Source: Maricaulis sp.
GTDB taxonomy: Bacteria > Pseudomonadota > Alphaproteobacteria > Caulobacterales > Maricaulaceae
Direction of reading: 5' to 3'
Length of the DNA: 64,000 bases
Assembly: GCF_015665295.1 (NCBI RefSeq)
Contig: NZ_JADFAJ010000004.1
Location: 1 to 64,000, forward strand
Shown piece after piece: positions 9,167 through 16,746 of the stretch (position 1 is the stretch's first letter; the number at the start of each line of letters is the position of its first letter). Position numbers and translations under genes: made by a program. Under the pieces are notes generated by a model. It searched no databases and was not told the origin of the DNA. It worked only from the letters and a program-made list of their open reading frames with translations.

Positions 9167-9211
9167 GGGGACAGGTACAATTAACGCGTGGCGTTAATTG
9201 TACCTGTCCCC
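9167..9211. repeat. Repeat family A, copy 1 (perfect hairpin)
   Basis: Two 21-bp arms (9167-9187 and 9191-9211) are perfect inverted copies around a 3-nt loop; the core reads GACAGGTACAATTAAC. It lies 17 bp after the acyl-CoA dehydrogenase stop. The same arms recur at 37998-38042, and a diverged copy is at 29215-29257. REP-like behaviour (mRNA 3'-end stabilisation, or mobilisation by a REP-associated transposase) is inferred. Confidence 0.88.
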
Positions 9212-9255
9212 ATTCGTCTCACGCTCTCCGACTTATCCCCGCCGCGCACCCCCTT

Positions 9256-9368
9256 CCTTCTCCCTGGGGAGAAGGTGCCCCGGAGGGGCGGATGAGGGGA
9301 GATTGCACTGCGGTTACAGGGATTTACCCCTCACCCGGCCTTCGGCCACCCTCTCCCGAGGGAGAGGG
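9256..9368. repeat. Repeat family B, copy 1 (composite palindrome)
   Basis: The element opens with the short dyad CCTTCTCCCTGGGGAGAAGG and closes with CCCTCTCCCGAGGGAGAGGG. Between them lie a GCCCCGGAGGGGC hairpin, GGATGAGGGG and its inverse CCCCTCACCC, and a GGCCTTCGGCC hairpin. The outer halves also pair with each other, so the whole can fold as one long arm. It is one of three copies and the most diverged in the centre. Dispersed non-coding elements of this general form are common in proteobacterial spacers. Confidence 0.85.
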
Positions 9369-9731
9369 AAAGTGCGGTGATCGAGAAAACTTATCCGCCC
9401 CCCTTCCCACCAGCGCATACTCCTTCCCGTCCCGCGTCACTCGAGGCCCGGATTGGTGATCCGGGGGCGTTGGGAGGACGGAGCTCGTCCGGTTGCCTGG
9501 AAACACCGCCAGACCAACCCGGCGTGGCCATCGGTGGGACGGCAGCACAAAGCTCGACTGCCTTCTCCCACCGGTTTCGAGACGAGGCCGGTAACGGCTT
9601 CGATTAAATCTCCGTGTGCGGGGTGCCCGAGGTGCCCATCCACACAAGACAATAGCCAAACCGGCATCGGCCGGGACCCCGCACCCCTCATACCGCCAGG
9701 CGAGTTCGTCGTGGCGATATCGGTGCTTGGT
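9369..9731. other. Gene-free spacer, unassigned
   Basis: No credible coding frame was found: open frames here run through the neighbouring repeat or antisense to the DUF4870 gene and lack ribosome sites. A hairpin is visible at 9447-9465 (CCCGGAT, five-base loop, ATCCGGG). The sequence between about 9440 and 9720 has no recognisable gene or RNA and may be a decayed mobile or repeat remnant. Confidence 0.4.
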
Positions 9732-10115
9732 TCACACCCACATCGCGTCGGCATCGCGGTGGCCACGCCCGTCGAGCAGGCGGACCAGGCCGACCACGCT
9801 GCGCACCAGCATCCACAGCCAGATCAGGGCGAGGCCGATGGCGCCGAAGGGCGAGAGGATGACGGTCATGATCATGAAGGTACACACCACAATGCCCAGA
9901 ACCGCCGTCCAGAAGGACTTGATCTGGAAAGTGTAGTGTGATCGCAGCCAGTGCGGCGCGGCCGCGCGCCGGGAATAGGCGATGATGACCGCCAGGATGC
10001 TGGAAATGCCGATTATGTTGCCAATCAGGAACAGCACATAGTTCAGCGCCGCGAACAGCTTGTCGTCGCGGTCAGCCGCCTGGCTTTTTCCCGGTTCGAT
10101 GATCGTGTCAGACAT
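9732..10115 (-). CDS. DUF4870-like small membrane protein
   Basis: The ATG at 10115 is preceded by AAGGAG at good spacing; a longer in-frame start exists but has no ribosome site. The 127-residue product has an acidic soluble N-terminus and three or four hydrophobic segments (about 25-50, 68-88, 90-115). A short basic loop between the first two reads SRRAAAPHWLRSHYTFQIK, the region typical of DUF4870/Tic20-like proteins. Function is unknown. It is a monocistronic gene facing repeat-filled spacer on its 3' side. Confidence 0.75.
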   Translation of the reverse strand: MSDTIIEPGKSQAADRDDKLFAALNYVLFLIGNIIGISSILAVIIAYSRRAAAPHWLRSHYTFQIKSFWTAVLGIVVCTFMIMTVILSPFGAIGLALIWLWMLVRSVVGLVRLLDGRGHRDADAMWV

Positions 10116-10326
10116 GTCGCATTCTCCTTGCTTGGCATCATGCCAGCGCCGGGCGCCCGGTCCAAGCGGGACGGTCGGGCGCCCTGTCCCCTGCGTCTTC
10201 GCGGCCACGAGGTCAGCTTAAAATGCTGTCAATGGCAGGCGGGCTTCTTGGTTGTGGGCGAAATTCGACGTATCGGTAGAGCCATACCGGTCCGTCCAGG
10301 GCCATTCAGCCAGCGTTAGGCAGCCC

Positions 10327-10548
10327 GTGTTAGGCAGAATTCTGGATATTGCGATACCGGTTCTCGTGCTTGGAGGGTTGGCCGCCTATCTCGGACTGAT
10401 GGCCGCCGGCCTGCTGGCGAACTGGCATTTGCCCTATCCCGCGAGCTATCTCTGGCTGGCGGCGACCGGGTGTCCGGCACTGGGCGTGGCAATGATGTAT
10501 TGGCGGGCCCGTTCGGACCGGCCTGTGCTGCAAGGGGATGAAAGATGA
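10327..10548 (+). CDS. Small two-helix membrane protein
   Basis: A GTG start at 10327 gives a ~73-residue protein with two predicted helices (about 9-30 and 41-60) and a charged C-terminus. The start is uncertain: a TTG at 10252 would add 25 residues and neither has a strong ribosome site. Its stop overlaps the start of the YbjQ-family gene by four bases (ATGA), so it is translationally coupled to that gene and to signal peptidase I behind it. No family is recognised. Confidence 0.6.
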   Translation: MLGRILDIAIPVLVLGGLAAYLGLMAAGLLANWHLPYPASYLWLAATGCPALGVAMMYWRARSDRPVLQGDER

Positions 10549-10865
10549 GCCTTATAGTCACCATGGGCGACTCGGTACCGGGACGCGAGATTGATCGGGT
10601 TGTCGGCATTGCCCGCGGAAATGTCGTTCGCGCGCGCTTTTTCGGGCGCGACTTCATCGCCGGCCTGCGCAACCTGGTTGGCGGCGAAGTGCCCGAATAT
10701 ACCAGCCTCCTCTCCGAATCACGCGAGCAGGCGCTCGACCGCATGGCCAGACATGCCGAGGAACTCGGCGCGGATGCCATCATCACCGTCCGGCTGACCA
10801 CATCATCCGTGATGGAGGGCGCCGCCGAAATCCTGGCCTACGGAACCGCGGTCAAATTGAAATGA
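10545..10865 (+). CDS. YbjQ / UPF0145 (DUF74) family protein
   Basis: This 106-residue protein fits the compact YbjQ fold. It has an early GR-EIDRVVGIARGNVVRA segment, a central SESREQALDRM helix and the ELGADAIITVRL strand typical of the family. YbjQ-like proteins form pentamers and have been called heavy-metal-binding, though function is unproven. ATGA overlaps at both ends place it in a tight operon with the membrane protein before it and signal peptidase I after it. Confidence 0.85.
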   Translation: MSLIVTMGDSVPGREIDRVVGIARGNVVRARFFGRDFIAGLRNLVGGEVPEYTSLLSESREQALDRMARHAEELGADAIITVRLTTSSVMEGAAEILAYGTAVKLK

Positions 10866-11626
10866 GCCCTTTGATAAAGCGTCTTGCGGGCCGTGCGGCC
10901 GATGAAATCCTGGAAACCGTGCGTTTTGTCGCCGGTGTCGCAGCCGTGTGGCTGGGTCTGGTGACCTTCGGCTTCGCCGCCTTCCATATTCCTTCAGAGA
11001 GCATGCAGCCCTCGCTCGAGGTCGGCGACCGCGTCCTGGTGTCCAAATGGGCCTATGGCTATTCCGTCCACTCGCTGCCGCTGGGGCTGGGCTATGTCCT
11101 GCCCGACAGCTGGAATGGCCGCCTTGCCTGGTCGCAACCGCGCCGCGGCGATGTCGTGGTCTTCCGCGACGAGAACCAGTCACCGGCGCGCAATCTGATC
11201 AAGCGCGTGGTCGGCGTCGCCGGCGATGTGATCGAGGTTCGCGAGGGCCGTCTCTACATCAATGGCGAGGCCGCGCCGCGCCTGCTGGAAGATATCCGCA
11301 CCTATCGGGAGGACCGCACGGGCATTGCCGTCACGGTCAGCCACTACAATGAAATCCTGCCCGGCGATCGCGAGCATGAGATCTACGAGCGCGCCGACAA
11401 TGATAATCTGGACAATTTCGGTCCGGTCACCGTGCGTCCGGGCACTGTTTTCGTGATGGGCGATAATCGCGACGCCTCGCGTGACAGCCGCGCCTCGGGC
11501 GGTCCGGGCTTCGTGCCGCTGGAAAATGTCGTCGGCCGGGCCGAGACCGTGCTGTTCACGCTGGAGCGCTGCCGCCAGGAACAGGGCCTCTACTGCCCGC
11601 GCGGCCGGGTCTGGAGCGGACTCTAG
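10862..11626 (+). CDS. lepB: Signal peptidase I
   Basis: The 254-residue product has one N-terminal membrane span (about 20-41). The catalytic Ser is near residue 47 in IPSESMQPS and the general-base Lys near 114 in NLIKRVVG. The MGDNRDASRDSR box lies in the C-terminal third. It cleaves Sec and Tat signal peptides on the periplasmic face. The insert between boxes is longer than in E. coli, as is usual in Alphaproteobacteria. It is last in the operon with YbjQ. A second lepB elsewhere is likely, because the housekeeping copy usually sits with rnc-era, which is absent here. Confidence 0.92.
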   Translation: MSPLIKRLAGRAADEILETVRFVAGVAAVWLGLVTFGFAAFHIPSESMQPSLEVGDRVLVSKWAYGYSVHSLPLGLGYVLPDSWNGRLAWSQPRRGDVVVFRDENQSPARNLIKRVVGVAGDVIEVREGRLYINGEAAPRLLEDIRTYREDRTGIAVTVSHYNEILPGDREHEIYERADNDNLDNFGPVTVRPGTVFVMGDNRDASRDSRASGGPGFVPLENVVGRAETVLFTLERCRQEQGLYCPRGRVWSGL

Positions 11627-11723
11627 GCCTTGCCGGCGCCTGATTTTGCCGCGCCCCGGGCTGGTGGTGCGGCAAGTCGCGCTCTAGTCTCCCTGCCAGT
11701 CAATGGATCGGGGAGAGAGCGCC

Positions 11724-12596
11724 ATGAGCCTCAAGGGTAAGACGATTTTCATCACCGGCGCATCGCGCGGCATTGGCCTTGCGATCGGTGAACGCTGTGC
11801 CCGCGATGGCGCCAATATCGTCATCGCCGCCAAGTCCGACACGGTCGATCCGCGTCTCGAAGGCACGATCCACACCGCAGCGGCGTCGATCGAGGCCGCC
11901 GGCGGACAGGCGCTGGCGGTCAAATGCGATATCCGTGACGAGGTCCAGGTCGAGGCGGCGGTGGCCGCGGCGGTCGAGCGTTTCGGCGGCATCGATGCCG
12001 TGATCAACAATGCCTCCGCCATCTATCCGCGCGGCACGGCGGACGTACCGATGAAACGCTATGACCTGATGCACCAGGTCAATGGTCGCGGTACTTTCCT
12101 GACCACGCAGAAATGCCTGCCCTATCTGATGAACGCGGAAAATCCGCACATCATCGCGCTGGCGCCGCCGCTCGACATGCGCGGCCTGTGGTTCGGGCCG
12201 CACGTCGCCTACACCTCGGCGAAATACCAGATGAGTCTGTGCATCCTGGGCTGGGGCGAGGAGTTCAAGGGCAAGATCGGCGCCAATGCGATCTGGCCCC
12301 GCACCGCCGTGGCGACCGCCGCGATCTCCAATGTGCTGGCCAATGACGAGGCGATGAAGAATTGCCGCAAGCCGGAAATCCTCGCGGATACGGCCTACAA
12401 GGTCCTCAACAAGCCGGCCGCCGACTTCACCGGCAATTTCATCATTGATGACAGCTTCCTCTGGGAGGAGGGCGAGCGCGATCTCGACCAGTATTCCTAT
12501 GATCCCTCGCTTGAACTCCTGCCGGATTTCTTCGTCCCGGAAGAGCCCGCCGCACCGCCCGGCGTGAAGATCATGGATGTCTCGCTGGGGCATTAG
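11724..12596 (+). CDS. Short-chain dehydrogenase/reductase, HSDL2-like
   Basis: The ATG at 11724 follows GGGGAGAG. This 290-residue Rossmann protein has TGASRGIG (NAD(P) binding) at about 12-19, NNAS in strand 4, and a YTSAK motif supplying the catalytic Tyr and Lys near 170. The C-terminal part resembles the hydroxysteroid-dehydrogenase-like 2 (HSDL2) group rather than FabG. The substrate is unknown. A hairpin follows ten bases after the stop, so it is probably a single-gene transcript. Confidence 0.85.
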   Translation: MSLKGKTIFITGASRGIGLAIGERCARDGANIVIAAKSDTVDPRLEGTIHTAAASIEAAGGQALAVKCDIRDEVQVEAAVAAAVERFGGIDAVINNASAIYPRGTADVPMKRYDLMHQVNGRGTFLTTQKCLPYLMNAENPHIIALAPPLDMRGLWFGPHVAYTSAKYQMSLCILGWGEEFKGKIGANAIWPRTAVATAAISNVLANDEAMKNCRKPEILADTAYKVLNKPAADFTGNFIIDDSFLWEEGERDLDQYSYDPSLELLPDFFVPEEPAAPPGVKIMDVSLGH

Positions 12597-12605
12597 GGTC
12601 GCCAA

Positions 12606-12637
12606 ATTCAGGGTGTGATGGTCGTCACACCCTGAAT
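12606..12637 (+). terminator. Hairpin terminator-like dyad after the SDR gene
   Basis: Perfect 13-bp arms (12606-12618 and 12625-12637) enclose a 6-nt loop, ten bases beyond the SDR stop. The tail is only mildly T-rich, so it may act as an RNA-stabilising 3' hairpin as well as, or instead of, an intrinsic terminator. Confidence 0.65.
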
Positions 12638-12728
12638 AAGTCCTTGTCAGTCCTCACAACTTTACCGTTGGATGAATCCGATTCACCGCTAGGCTTGAAC
12701 CGGTCTCGAACAGGCGAGGAGGGGCGGG

Positions 12729-12839
12729 ATGATGCGCACGCGATCAGGAAGTGGCTGGATTAGTGTCGTGGTCATTGCGGGGATTGCCGTGGGGTTTGCG
12801 CTGGCCTGGATACGCGCCGGCTCTCCCTATAATTTCTGA
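12729..12839 (+). CDS. 36-residue single-pass membrane protein
   Basis: An AGGAGG ribosome site at 12717-12722 stands six bases before the ATG at 12729. The frame encodes a basic N-terminus (MMRTRSGSGW), one hydrophobic helix of about 18 residues, and a short tail ending SPYNF before a TGA at 12837. The near-perfect ribosome site and positive-inside helix argue for a real microprotein. No homologue is recognised; role unknown. Confidence 0.58.
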   Translation: MMRTRSGSGWISVVVIAGIAVGFALAWIRAGSPYNF

Positions 12840-13010
12840 CCTGTCAGGCGGGGCGCAAGAATCGTCTCACGGCTCGCAAAATCCCGCTTGCGCTTTTTCA
12901 GAATTCGCCAATATGGAATCTGGAGCGTCGCACTCTGCGGCCGGCCCCGATACGGGGCTGCCGCTGGTCCATCGCCAGCCGTCGACGCGGCCGGCCGGAG
13001 TGACCCATCC

Positions 13011-13418
13011 ATGCTACTCGTGGACACCTATCTCGCCCCCAGCCCGCTGGAAGGGCTGGGCGTCTTTGCGTCCGAATTCATTCCCGCCGGCACCCTGATC
13101 TGGGTGCTCGACCCGGCGGTCGACCTGATCCTTACGGAATCGCAGCTGACCGAACGACCGCCCGTCTATCGCCAGTACATGCAGCGCTATGCCTATTTCG
13201 ATCGTGGCCTGAACGGCTATCTGCTCGATGGCGATCATGCCCGCTTCCTCAATCATAGCGATGAGCCCAATCTCGATTTCCGGGCCGACGGCAATGGCGA
13301 GGCGCGGAGAGATATTCATTCCGGCGAGGAAATCCTCTGTGACTACAGCCAGTTCATGGAAGATGTCGTGCTGCTGCCGACCGTGTTGCGCCATAATGGC
13401 GCGGCGCCGAGCGCCTGA
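13011..13418 (+). CDS. SET-domain protein (putative protein-lysine methyltransferase)
   Basis: The 135-residue product from the ATG at 13011 is essentially a bare SET domain. It has an N-terminal PLEGLGVFASEFIPAGTLIW strand pair, FLNHSDEPNL matching the NHS/SAM-binding motif, and GEEILCDYSQF matching the catalytic ELxYDY motif. The pre-SET region and post-SET zinc cluster are absent, as in other short bacterial SET proteins. The substrate is unknown. It lies 66 bp before, and on the same strand as, a histone-deacetylase-family gene, so two enzymes known for acting on lysine side chains are neighbours. Confidence 0.82.
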   Translation: MLLVDTYLAPSPLEGLGVFASEFIPAGTLIWVLDPAVDLILTESQLTERPPVYRQYMQRYAYFDRGLNGYLLDGDHARFLNHSDEPNLDFRADGNGEARRDIHSGEEILCDYSQFMEDVVLLPTVLRHNGAAPSA

Positions 13419-13484
13419 TTTCGCAATGTCTGCCGGTATGATCGGGACTGGAAAGCGCGCCGCGAAACGCCCACACTGCCGGAC

Positions 13485-14417
13485 ATGAAAACCACGATCT
13501 TCGACAATCCCGCCAGCCGCCTCCACGCGGTTCCGCCCGGTCATCCCGAACATGTCGGCCGCTATGAGGCGGCGCGAAATGCGCTACTTGCCCTGCCGGG
13601 CTGTGACTGGGTCGAGGCGGGACCGGCCGGCATGCCGGACCTCGCCCGCTTTCACACGGCTGCCCATGTCGACCGTGTCCTGAGTGCCTGTGCCCAAGCC
13701 GATGACGGCGAATGGGTCGCGCTGGATCCCGATACGCTGGTCTGTTCACACTCTGCCGCGGCGGCGCTCGGCGCAGTCGGCGGCGCCGTGGCGGCAGTTG
13801 ACCGGGTCATCGACGATAATGGCGGCGCGGCCTTCGTGCTGGCCCGCCCGCCCGGACACCATGCCGAGCCGGACCGGGCGATGGGGTTCTGCCTGTTCAA
13901 CGCGATCGCGGTAGCCGCTGTGCATGCGCTGGAGGTGCATGACCTTGCCACAGTCGCCATTGTCGATATCGATGTGCATCACGGCAACGGGACGCAGCGC
14001 CTGGCCGAGCGCAATCCGCATGTCTTCTTTGCCTCGCTGCATCAAACACCGCTCTATCCGGGTACCGGTGGCGAGGGTGAGACCGGGCTCGGCGGCAATG
14101 TCCTCAACTGCCCGATGCCCGATGGCGTGACCGGATCGCAATGGCGGGCGCGGTTTGAAAGCGAGGTGATACCCGCCCTCAAGCGCGCGCGCCCGGAACT
14201 GGTGTTCGTCTCGGCCGGATTTGATGGGCATGCGGATGATCCGGTCGGTGGTTGGGGCTTGCGCAGCAACGATTTTGCCTGGGCCGCGCGGCAACTGGCT
14301 GGCATTGCCCGCGATTTTAGCGGCTCGCGGCTTGTTTCCGTGCTGGAGGGTGGCTACGACTGTCCGGCCTTGGGGCGGTCGGCGGCGGCATTTGTCGGCG
14401 CGCTGTCCGAAGCGTGA
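13485..14417 (+). CDS. Histone deacetylase family protein (HDAC / acetylpolyamine amidohydrolase superfamily)
   Basis: The 310-residue chain spans the full fold. It has RPPGHHAEPDRAMGFC (the tandem catalytic histidines), DIDVHHGNGTQ (zinc-ligand Asp and His), the third zinc-ligand Asp in SAGFDGHADDPVGG, and VSVLEGGYD near the C-terminus. All zinc ligands appear present, so it should be an active Zn hydrolase that removes acetyl groups from lysine, polyamines or small molecules. Bacterial members often act on acetylpolyamines, so a protein substrate is not implied. Confidence 0.9.
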   Translation: MKTTIFDNPASRLHAVPPGHPEHVGRYEAARNALLALPGCDWVEAGPAGMPDLARFHTAAHVDRVLSACAQADDGEWVALDPDTLVCSHSAAAALGAVGGAVAAVDRVIDDNGGAAFVLARPPGHHAEPDRAMGFCLFNAIAVAAVHALEVHDLATVAIVDIDVHHGNGTQRLAERNPHVFFASLHQTPLYPGTGGEGETGLGGNVLNCPMPDGVTGSQWRARFESEVIPALKRARPELVFVSAGFDGHADDPVGGWGLRSNDFAWAARQLAGIARDFSGSRLVSVLEGGYDCPALGRSAAAFVGALSEA

Positions 14418-14490
14418 ACCAGGATTTCTGCCAGGCTGCGACGGGGCGCGCCGGCCGAGGCGCTTGCCCCCGCGCTGACCGTGGACTTTC

Positions 14491-15090
14491 ATGACCGAGA
14501 TCAAACCCGCCACGCCTTCGCGGCCCGGCTATATCACCATTGCCCGCCACGGCCGACCGCTCGCAAACCGCGAGGCGATGCTGGACTGGCGCGGCTATGA
14601 GGACTGGTGGGACAAGGAGTACCAGCCTGCGCCGCTGGTCGAGGGCCAGGTCGCGCCTGCGCCCTTGAAGCAACAGGCTTTCGACGCCCGGACGATATTT
14701 GCCTCCAGCCTGCGCCGTGCCGTCGAGACCGCCCAGGCCGTGGCGCCCGACCGCGAGCTGGTTATCGATCCTGACTTCGTCGAGGCTGAACTCCCTCCAC
14801 CACCCTGGCCGGGAAAATTCATGGCCAAGACCTGGGGCGTGTTTGCCCGCTGCACCTGGTGGCTGGGACAGTCTCGCGGCCGGGAAAGCCGCGTCGAGGC
14901 CGATATTCGCGCCGCCCGCGCTGTCGAGCGCCTGGTCCGTGCGGCCGAAACCGGCCCGGTCGTGTGCTGCGCCCATGGCTGGTTCAACCGCATGATGCGG
15001 CCCCATCTCAAGGCGGCCGGCTGGGTTTGTGTCCGCGATGGCGGCGACAGTTACTGGTCCTGGCGCCGCTATGAATACCGCGGCGAGTGA
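14491..15090 (+). CDS. Histidine phosphatase superfamily protein
   Basis: This 199-residue protein begins its domain with ITIARHGRPLAN, the RHG catalytic motif in which the His is phosphorylated. A SSLRRAVETA helix and VVCCAHGWFNRMMRP, carrying the second catalytic His, follow. A tryptophan-rich insert (WRGYEDWWDKEYQ) follows the first motif. The family covers phosphoglycerate mutases and broad-specificity phosphatases; the substrate is not predictable. No clear ribosome site precedes the ATG. Confidence 0.85.
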   Translation: MTEIKPATPSRPGYITIARHGRPLANREAMLDWRGYEDWWDKEYQPAPLVEGQVAPAPLKQQAFDARTIFASSLRRAVETAQAVAPDRELVIDPDFVEAELPPPPWPGKFMAKTWGVFARCTWWLGQSRGRESRVEADIRAARAVERLVRAAETGPVVCCAHGWFNRMMRPHLKAAGWVCVRDGGDSYWSWRRYEYRGE

Positions 15091-15181
15091 TGGACTGATT
15101 GCGGCGCCGCGACGGGCTTCCTATGGTGGCTCCAATTCCCGGCCGGAATGAATTCGGCCGTATCGAAAACGGAGAGTGCTG

Positions 15182-15430
15182 ATGGCAGCCGAGCCGCATG
15201 CCGACATTGCGACGCTGAGCTTCGAAAAGGCGCTGGCCGAGCTGGAGGGCATTGTCCGCCAGCTGGAGTCGGGCGAGGTCGAACTCGAACGCTCGATCGA
15301 GATCTATGAGCGTGGCGCGGCGCTGCGGGCGCATTGCGACAGCAAGCTCAAGAGCGCCGAGCTGAAGGTCGAGAAGATCGTGCGCGGCGAGGATGGTCAA
15401 CCGGCGACCGAACCGGCCGGGCTCGACTAG
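15182..15430 (+). CDS. xseB: Exodeoxyribonuclease VII small subunit
   Basis: This 82-residue helical protein has the [20 protein letters not shown] core that defines XseB, then a second helix ending in a short acidic tail. It binds XseA to form exonuclease VII, which degrades single-stranded DNA from both ends. The ATG at 15182 has GGAGAG upstream; a GTG two codons earlier is possible. It opens the run xseB - csaA-like - ispA - dxs on one strand. In many Proteobacteria xseB directly precedes ispA. Confidence 0.93.
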   Translation: MAAEPHADIATLSFEKALAELEGIVRQLESGEVELERSIEIYERGAALRAHCDSKLKSAELKVEKIVRGEDGQPATEPAGLD

Positions 15431-15431
15431 C

Positions 15432-15785
15432 ATGACAGGCGAGGGCCAGGGCACGGCGTCGATCGAGGATTTCCTCAGGCTTGATATCCGTATCGGTACC
15501 GTGGTGCAGGCCGAGCCCTTTCCCGAAGCGCGCAAGCCGGCGATCCGGCTCTGGATCGATTTCGGTGAAGAGCTCGGGACGAAGAAATCCTCGGCCCAGA
15601 TCACTGCACACTACACGCCGGACGCGCTCATCGGCAGACAGGTGCTCGCGGTGGTGAATTTTCCACCGCGCCAGATCGGTCCCATGCGCTCGGAAGTGCT
15701 GACTCTCGGCGTTTCTGATGGCACAGGTGAGATCGTGCTGATGGCGCCGGACCAGTGCGTGCCCAATGGTTCGCGACTGCACTAG
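15432..15785 (+). CDS. csaA: tRNA-binding-domain protein, CsaA-like
   Basis: The 117-residue protein is a single OB-fold tRNA-binding domain (EMAPII/CsaA type), with [31 protein letters not shown] and the [10 protein letters not shown] strand. CsaA proteins are dimeric, bind tRNA and have chaperone-like links to protein export; their true role is unsettled. It starts one base after the xseB stop, so the two are coupled. It separates xseB from ispA, which are usually adjacent. Confidence 0.88.
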   Translation: MTGEGQGTASIEDFLRLDIRIGTVVQAEPFPEARKPAIRLWIDFGEELGTKKSSAQITAHYTPDALIGRQVLAVVNFPPRQIGPMRSEVLTLGVSDGTGEIVLMAPDQCVPNGSRLH

Positions 15786-15858
15786 CGGGCACGGTAACAA
15801 TCGAAACGGGGCAGGCGCCTTGGGGAGCCCGGTCGGGCAGGTCAGGACAGGCAGGTCG

Positions 15859-16746
15859 ATGGAGACTTTCGAACAGCGACTCAACGAGCATGCCGACCGG
15901 GTCACGGTCGCGCTCGATGCCCTGTTGCCGCGCGCTGAGGGGCCGGAGGCCCATCTCAATTCGGCCATGCGCTATGCCGCGCTGGGCCCGGGCAAGCGGT
16001 TGCGTCCCTTTTTGACCATAGAGGCCGGACGTCTCGTCCACGCCGAGGAACGCGGCATTCTGCGCGCGGCCTGTGCGCTGGAATGCATCCACGCCTATTC
16101 GCTGATCCATGACGATCTGCCCTGCATGGATGATGACGACATGCGGCGCGGCCGCCCGACCGTCCACAAGGCCTATGACGAGGCGACGGCGGTGCTCGCC
16201 GGTGATGGTCTGCAATCGGTCGCTTATGAAATCCTCGCCCATCCCGACACCCATCAGCGTGGCGGTGTCCGCGCCCGCCTTGTGGAGCGCCTGTCACGCG
16301 CCTCCGGCCCCTATGGCATGGTCGGCGGGCAGATGATCGATATCCGCGCCGAGACCGAACAGTTCGACATTTCCGTTGTCACCCGCATGCACCGCATGAA
16401 GACCGGGGCGCTGATCTCCTATGCCGTGGAGAGCGCGACCATCCTGAAAGATGTCGACGAAGCTGTACGCCGGGCGCTGGAGGGGTTTGCCCATGATCTC
16501 GGCTTGGCTTATCAGATAACGGACGACCTTCTGGATGCCACAGGCGATGCAGGCGAGGCGGGCAAGGCAGTCGGCAAGGATGCCGGTCAAGGAAAAGCCA
16601 CCTTCGTCACCATTCTGGGAGTTGAGGGCGCACGTGACCGTTCGCGGCACTTGGCCGCACAGGCCAAGGACCACCTTGAACCTTTCGGCGCACGCGCAGA
16701 TGTATTGAGAGAGGCCGTCGACTTCATCCTCGCGCGGCGCTCGTGA
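15859..16746 (+). CDS. ispA: Farnesyl diphosphate synthase (polyprenyl synthetase family)
   Basis: The 295-residue product has both Asp-rich motifs, [10 protein letters not shown] from residue 85 and DDLLD from 222, plus GKRLRPFL near the N-terminus. The first motif and length fit bacterial IspA, which condenses IPP with DMAPP and GPP to make FPP for quinones, undecaprenyl phosphate and hopanoids. The ATG at 15859 gives the family N-terminus. Its stop overlaps the dxs start by four bases (GTGA), coupling the first and last steps of isoprenoid precursor synthesis. Confidence 0.94.
   Translation: METFEQRLNEHADRVTVALDALLPRAEGPEAHLNSAMRYAALGPGKRLRPFLTIEAGRLVHAEERGILRAACALECIHAYSLIHDDLPCMDDDDMRRGRPTVHKAYDEATAVLAGDGLQSVAYEILAHPDTHQRGGVRARLVERLSRASGPYGMVGGQMIDIRAETEQFDISVVTRMHRMKTGALISYAVESATILKDVDEAVRRALEGFAHDLGLAYQITDDLLDATGDAGEAGKAVGKDAGQGKATFVTILGVEGARDRSRHLAAQAKDHLEPFGARADVLREAVDFILARRS

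Noticed and set aside
9453-9941. Plus-strand frame overlapping the DUF4870 gene
   Set aside because: Runs through repeat-like spacer and antisense to a membrane protein gene; no family resemblance or ribosome site.
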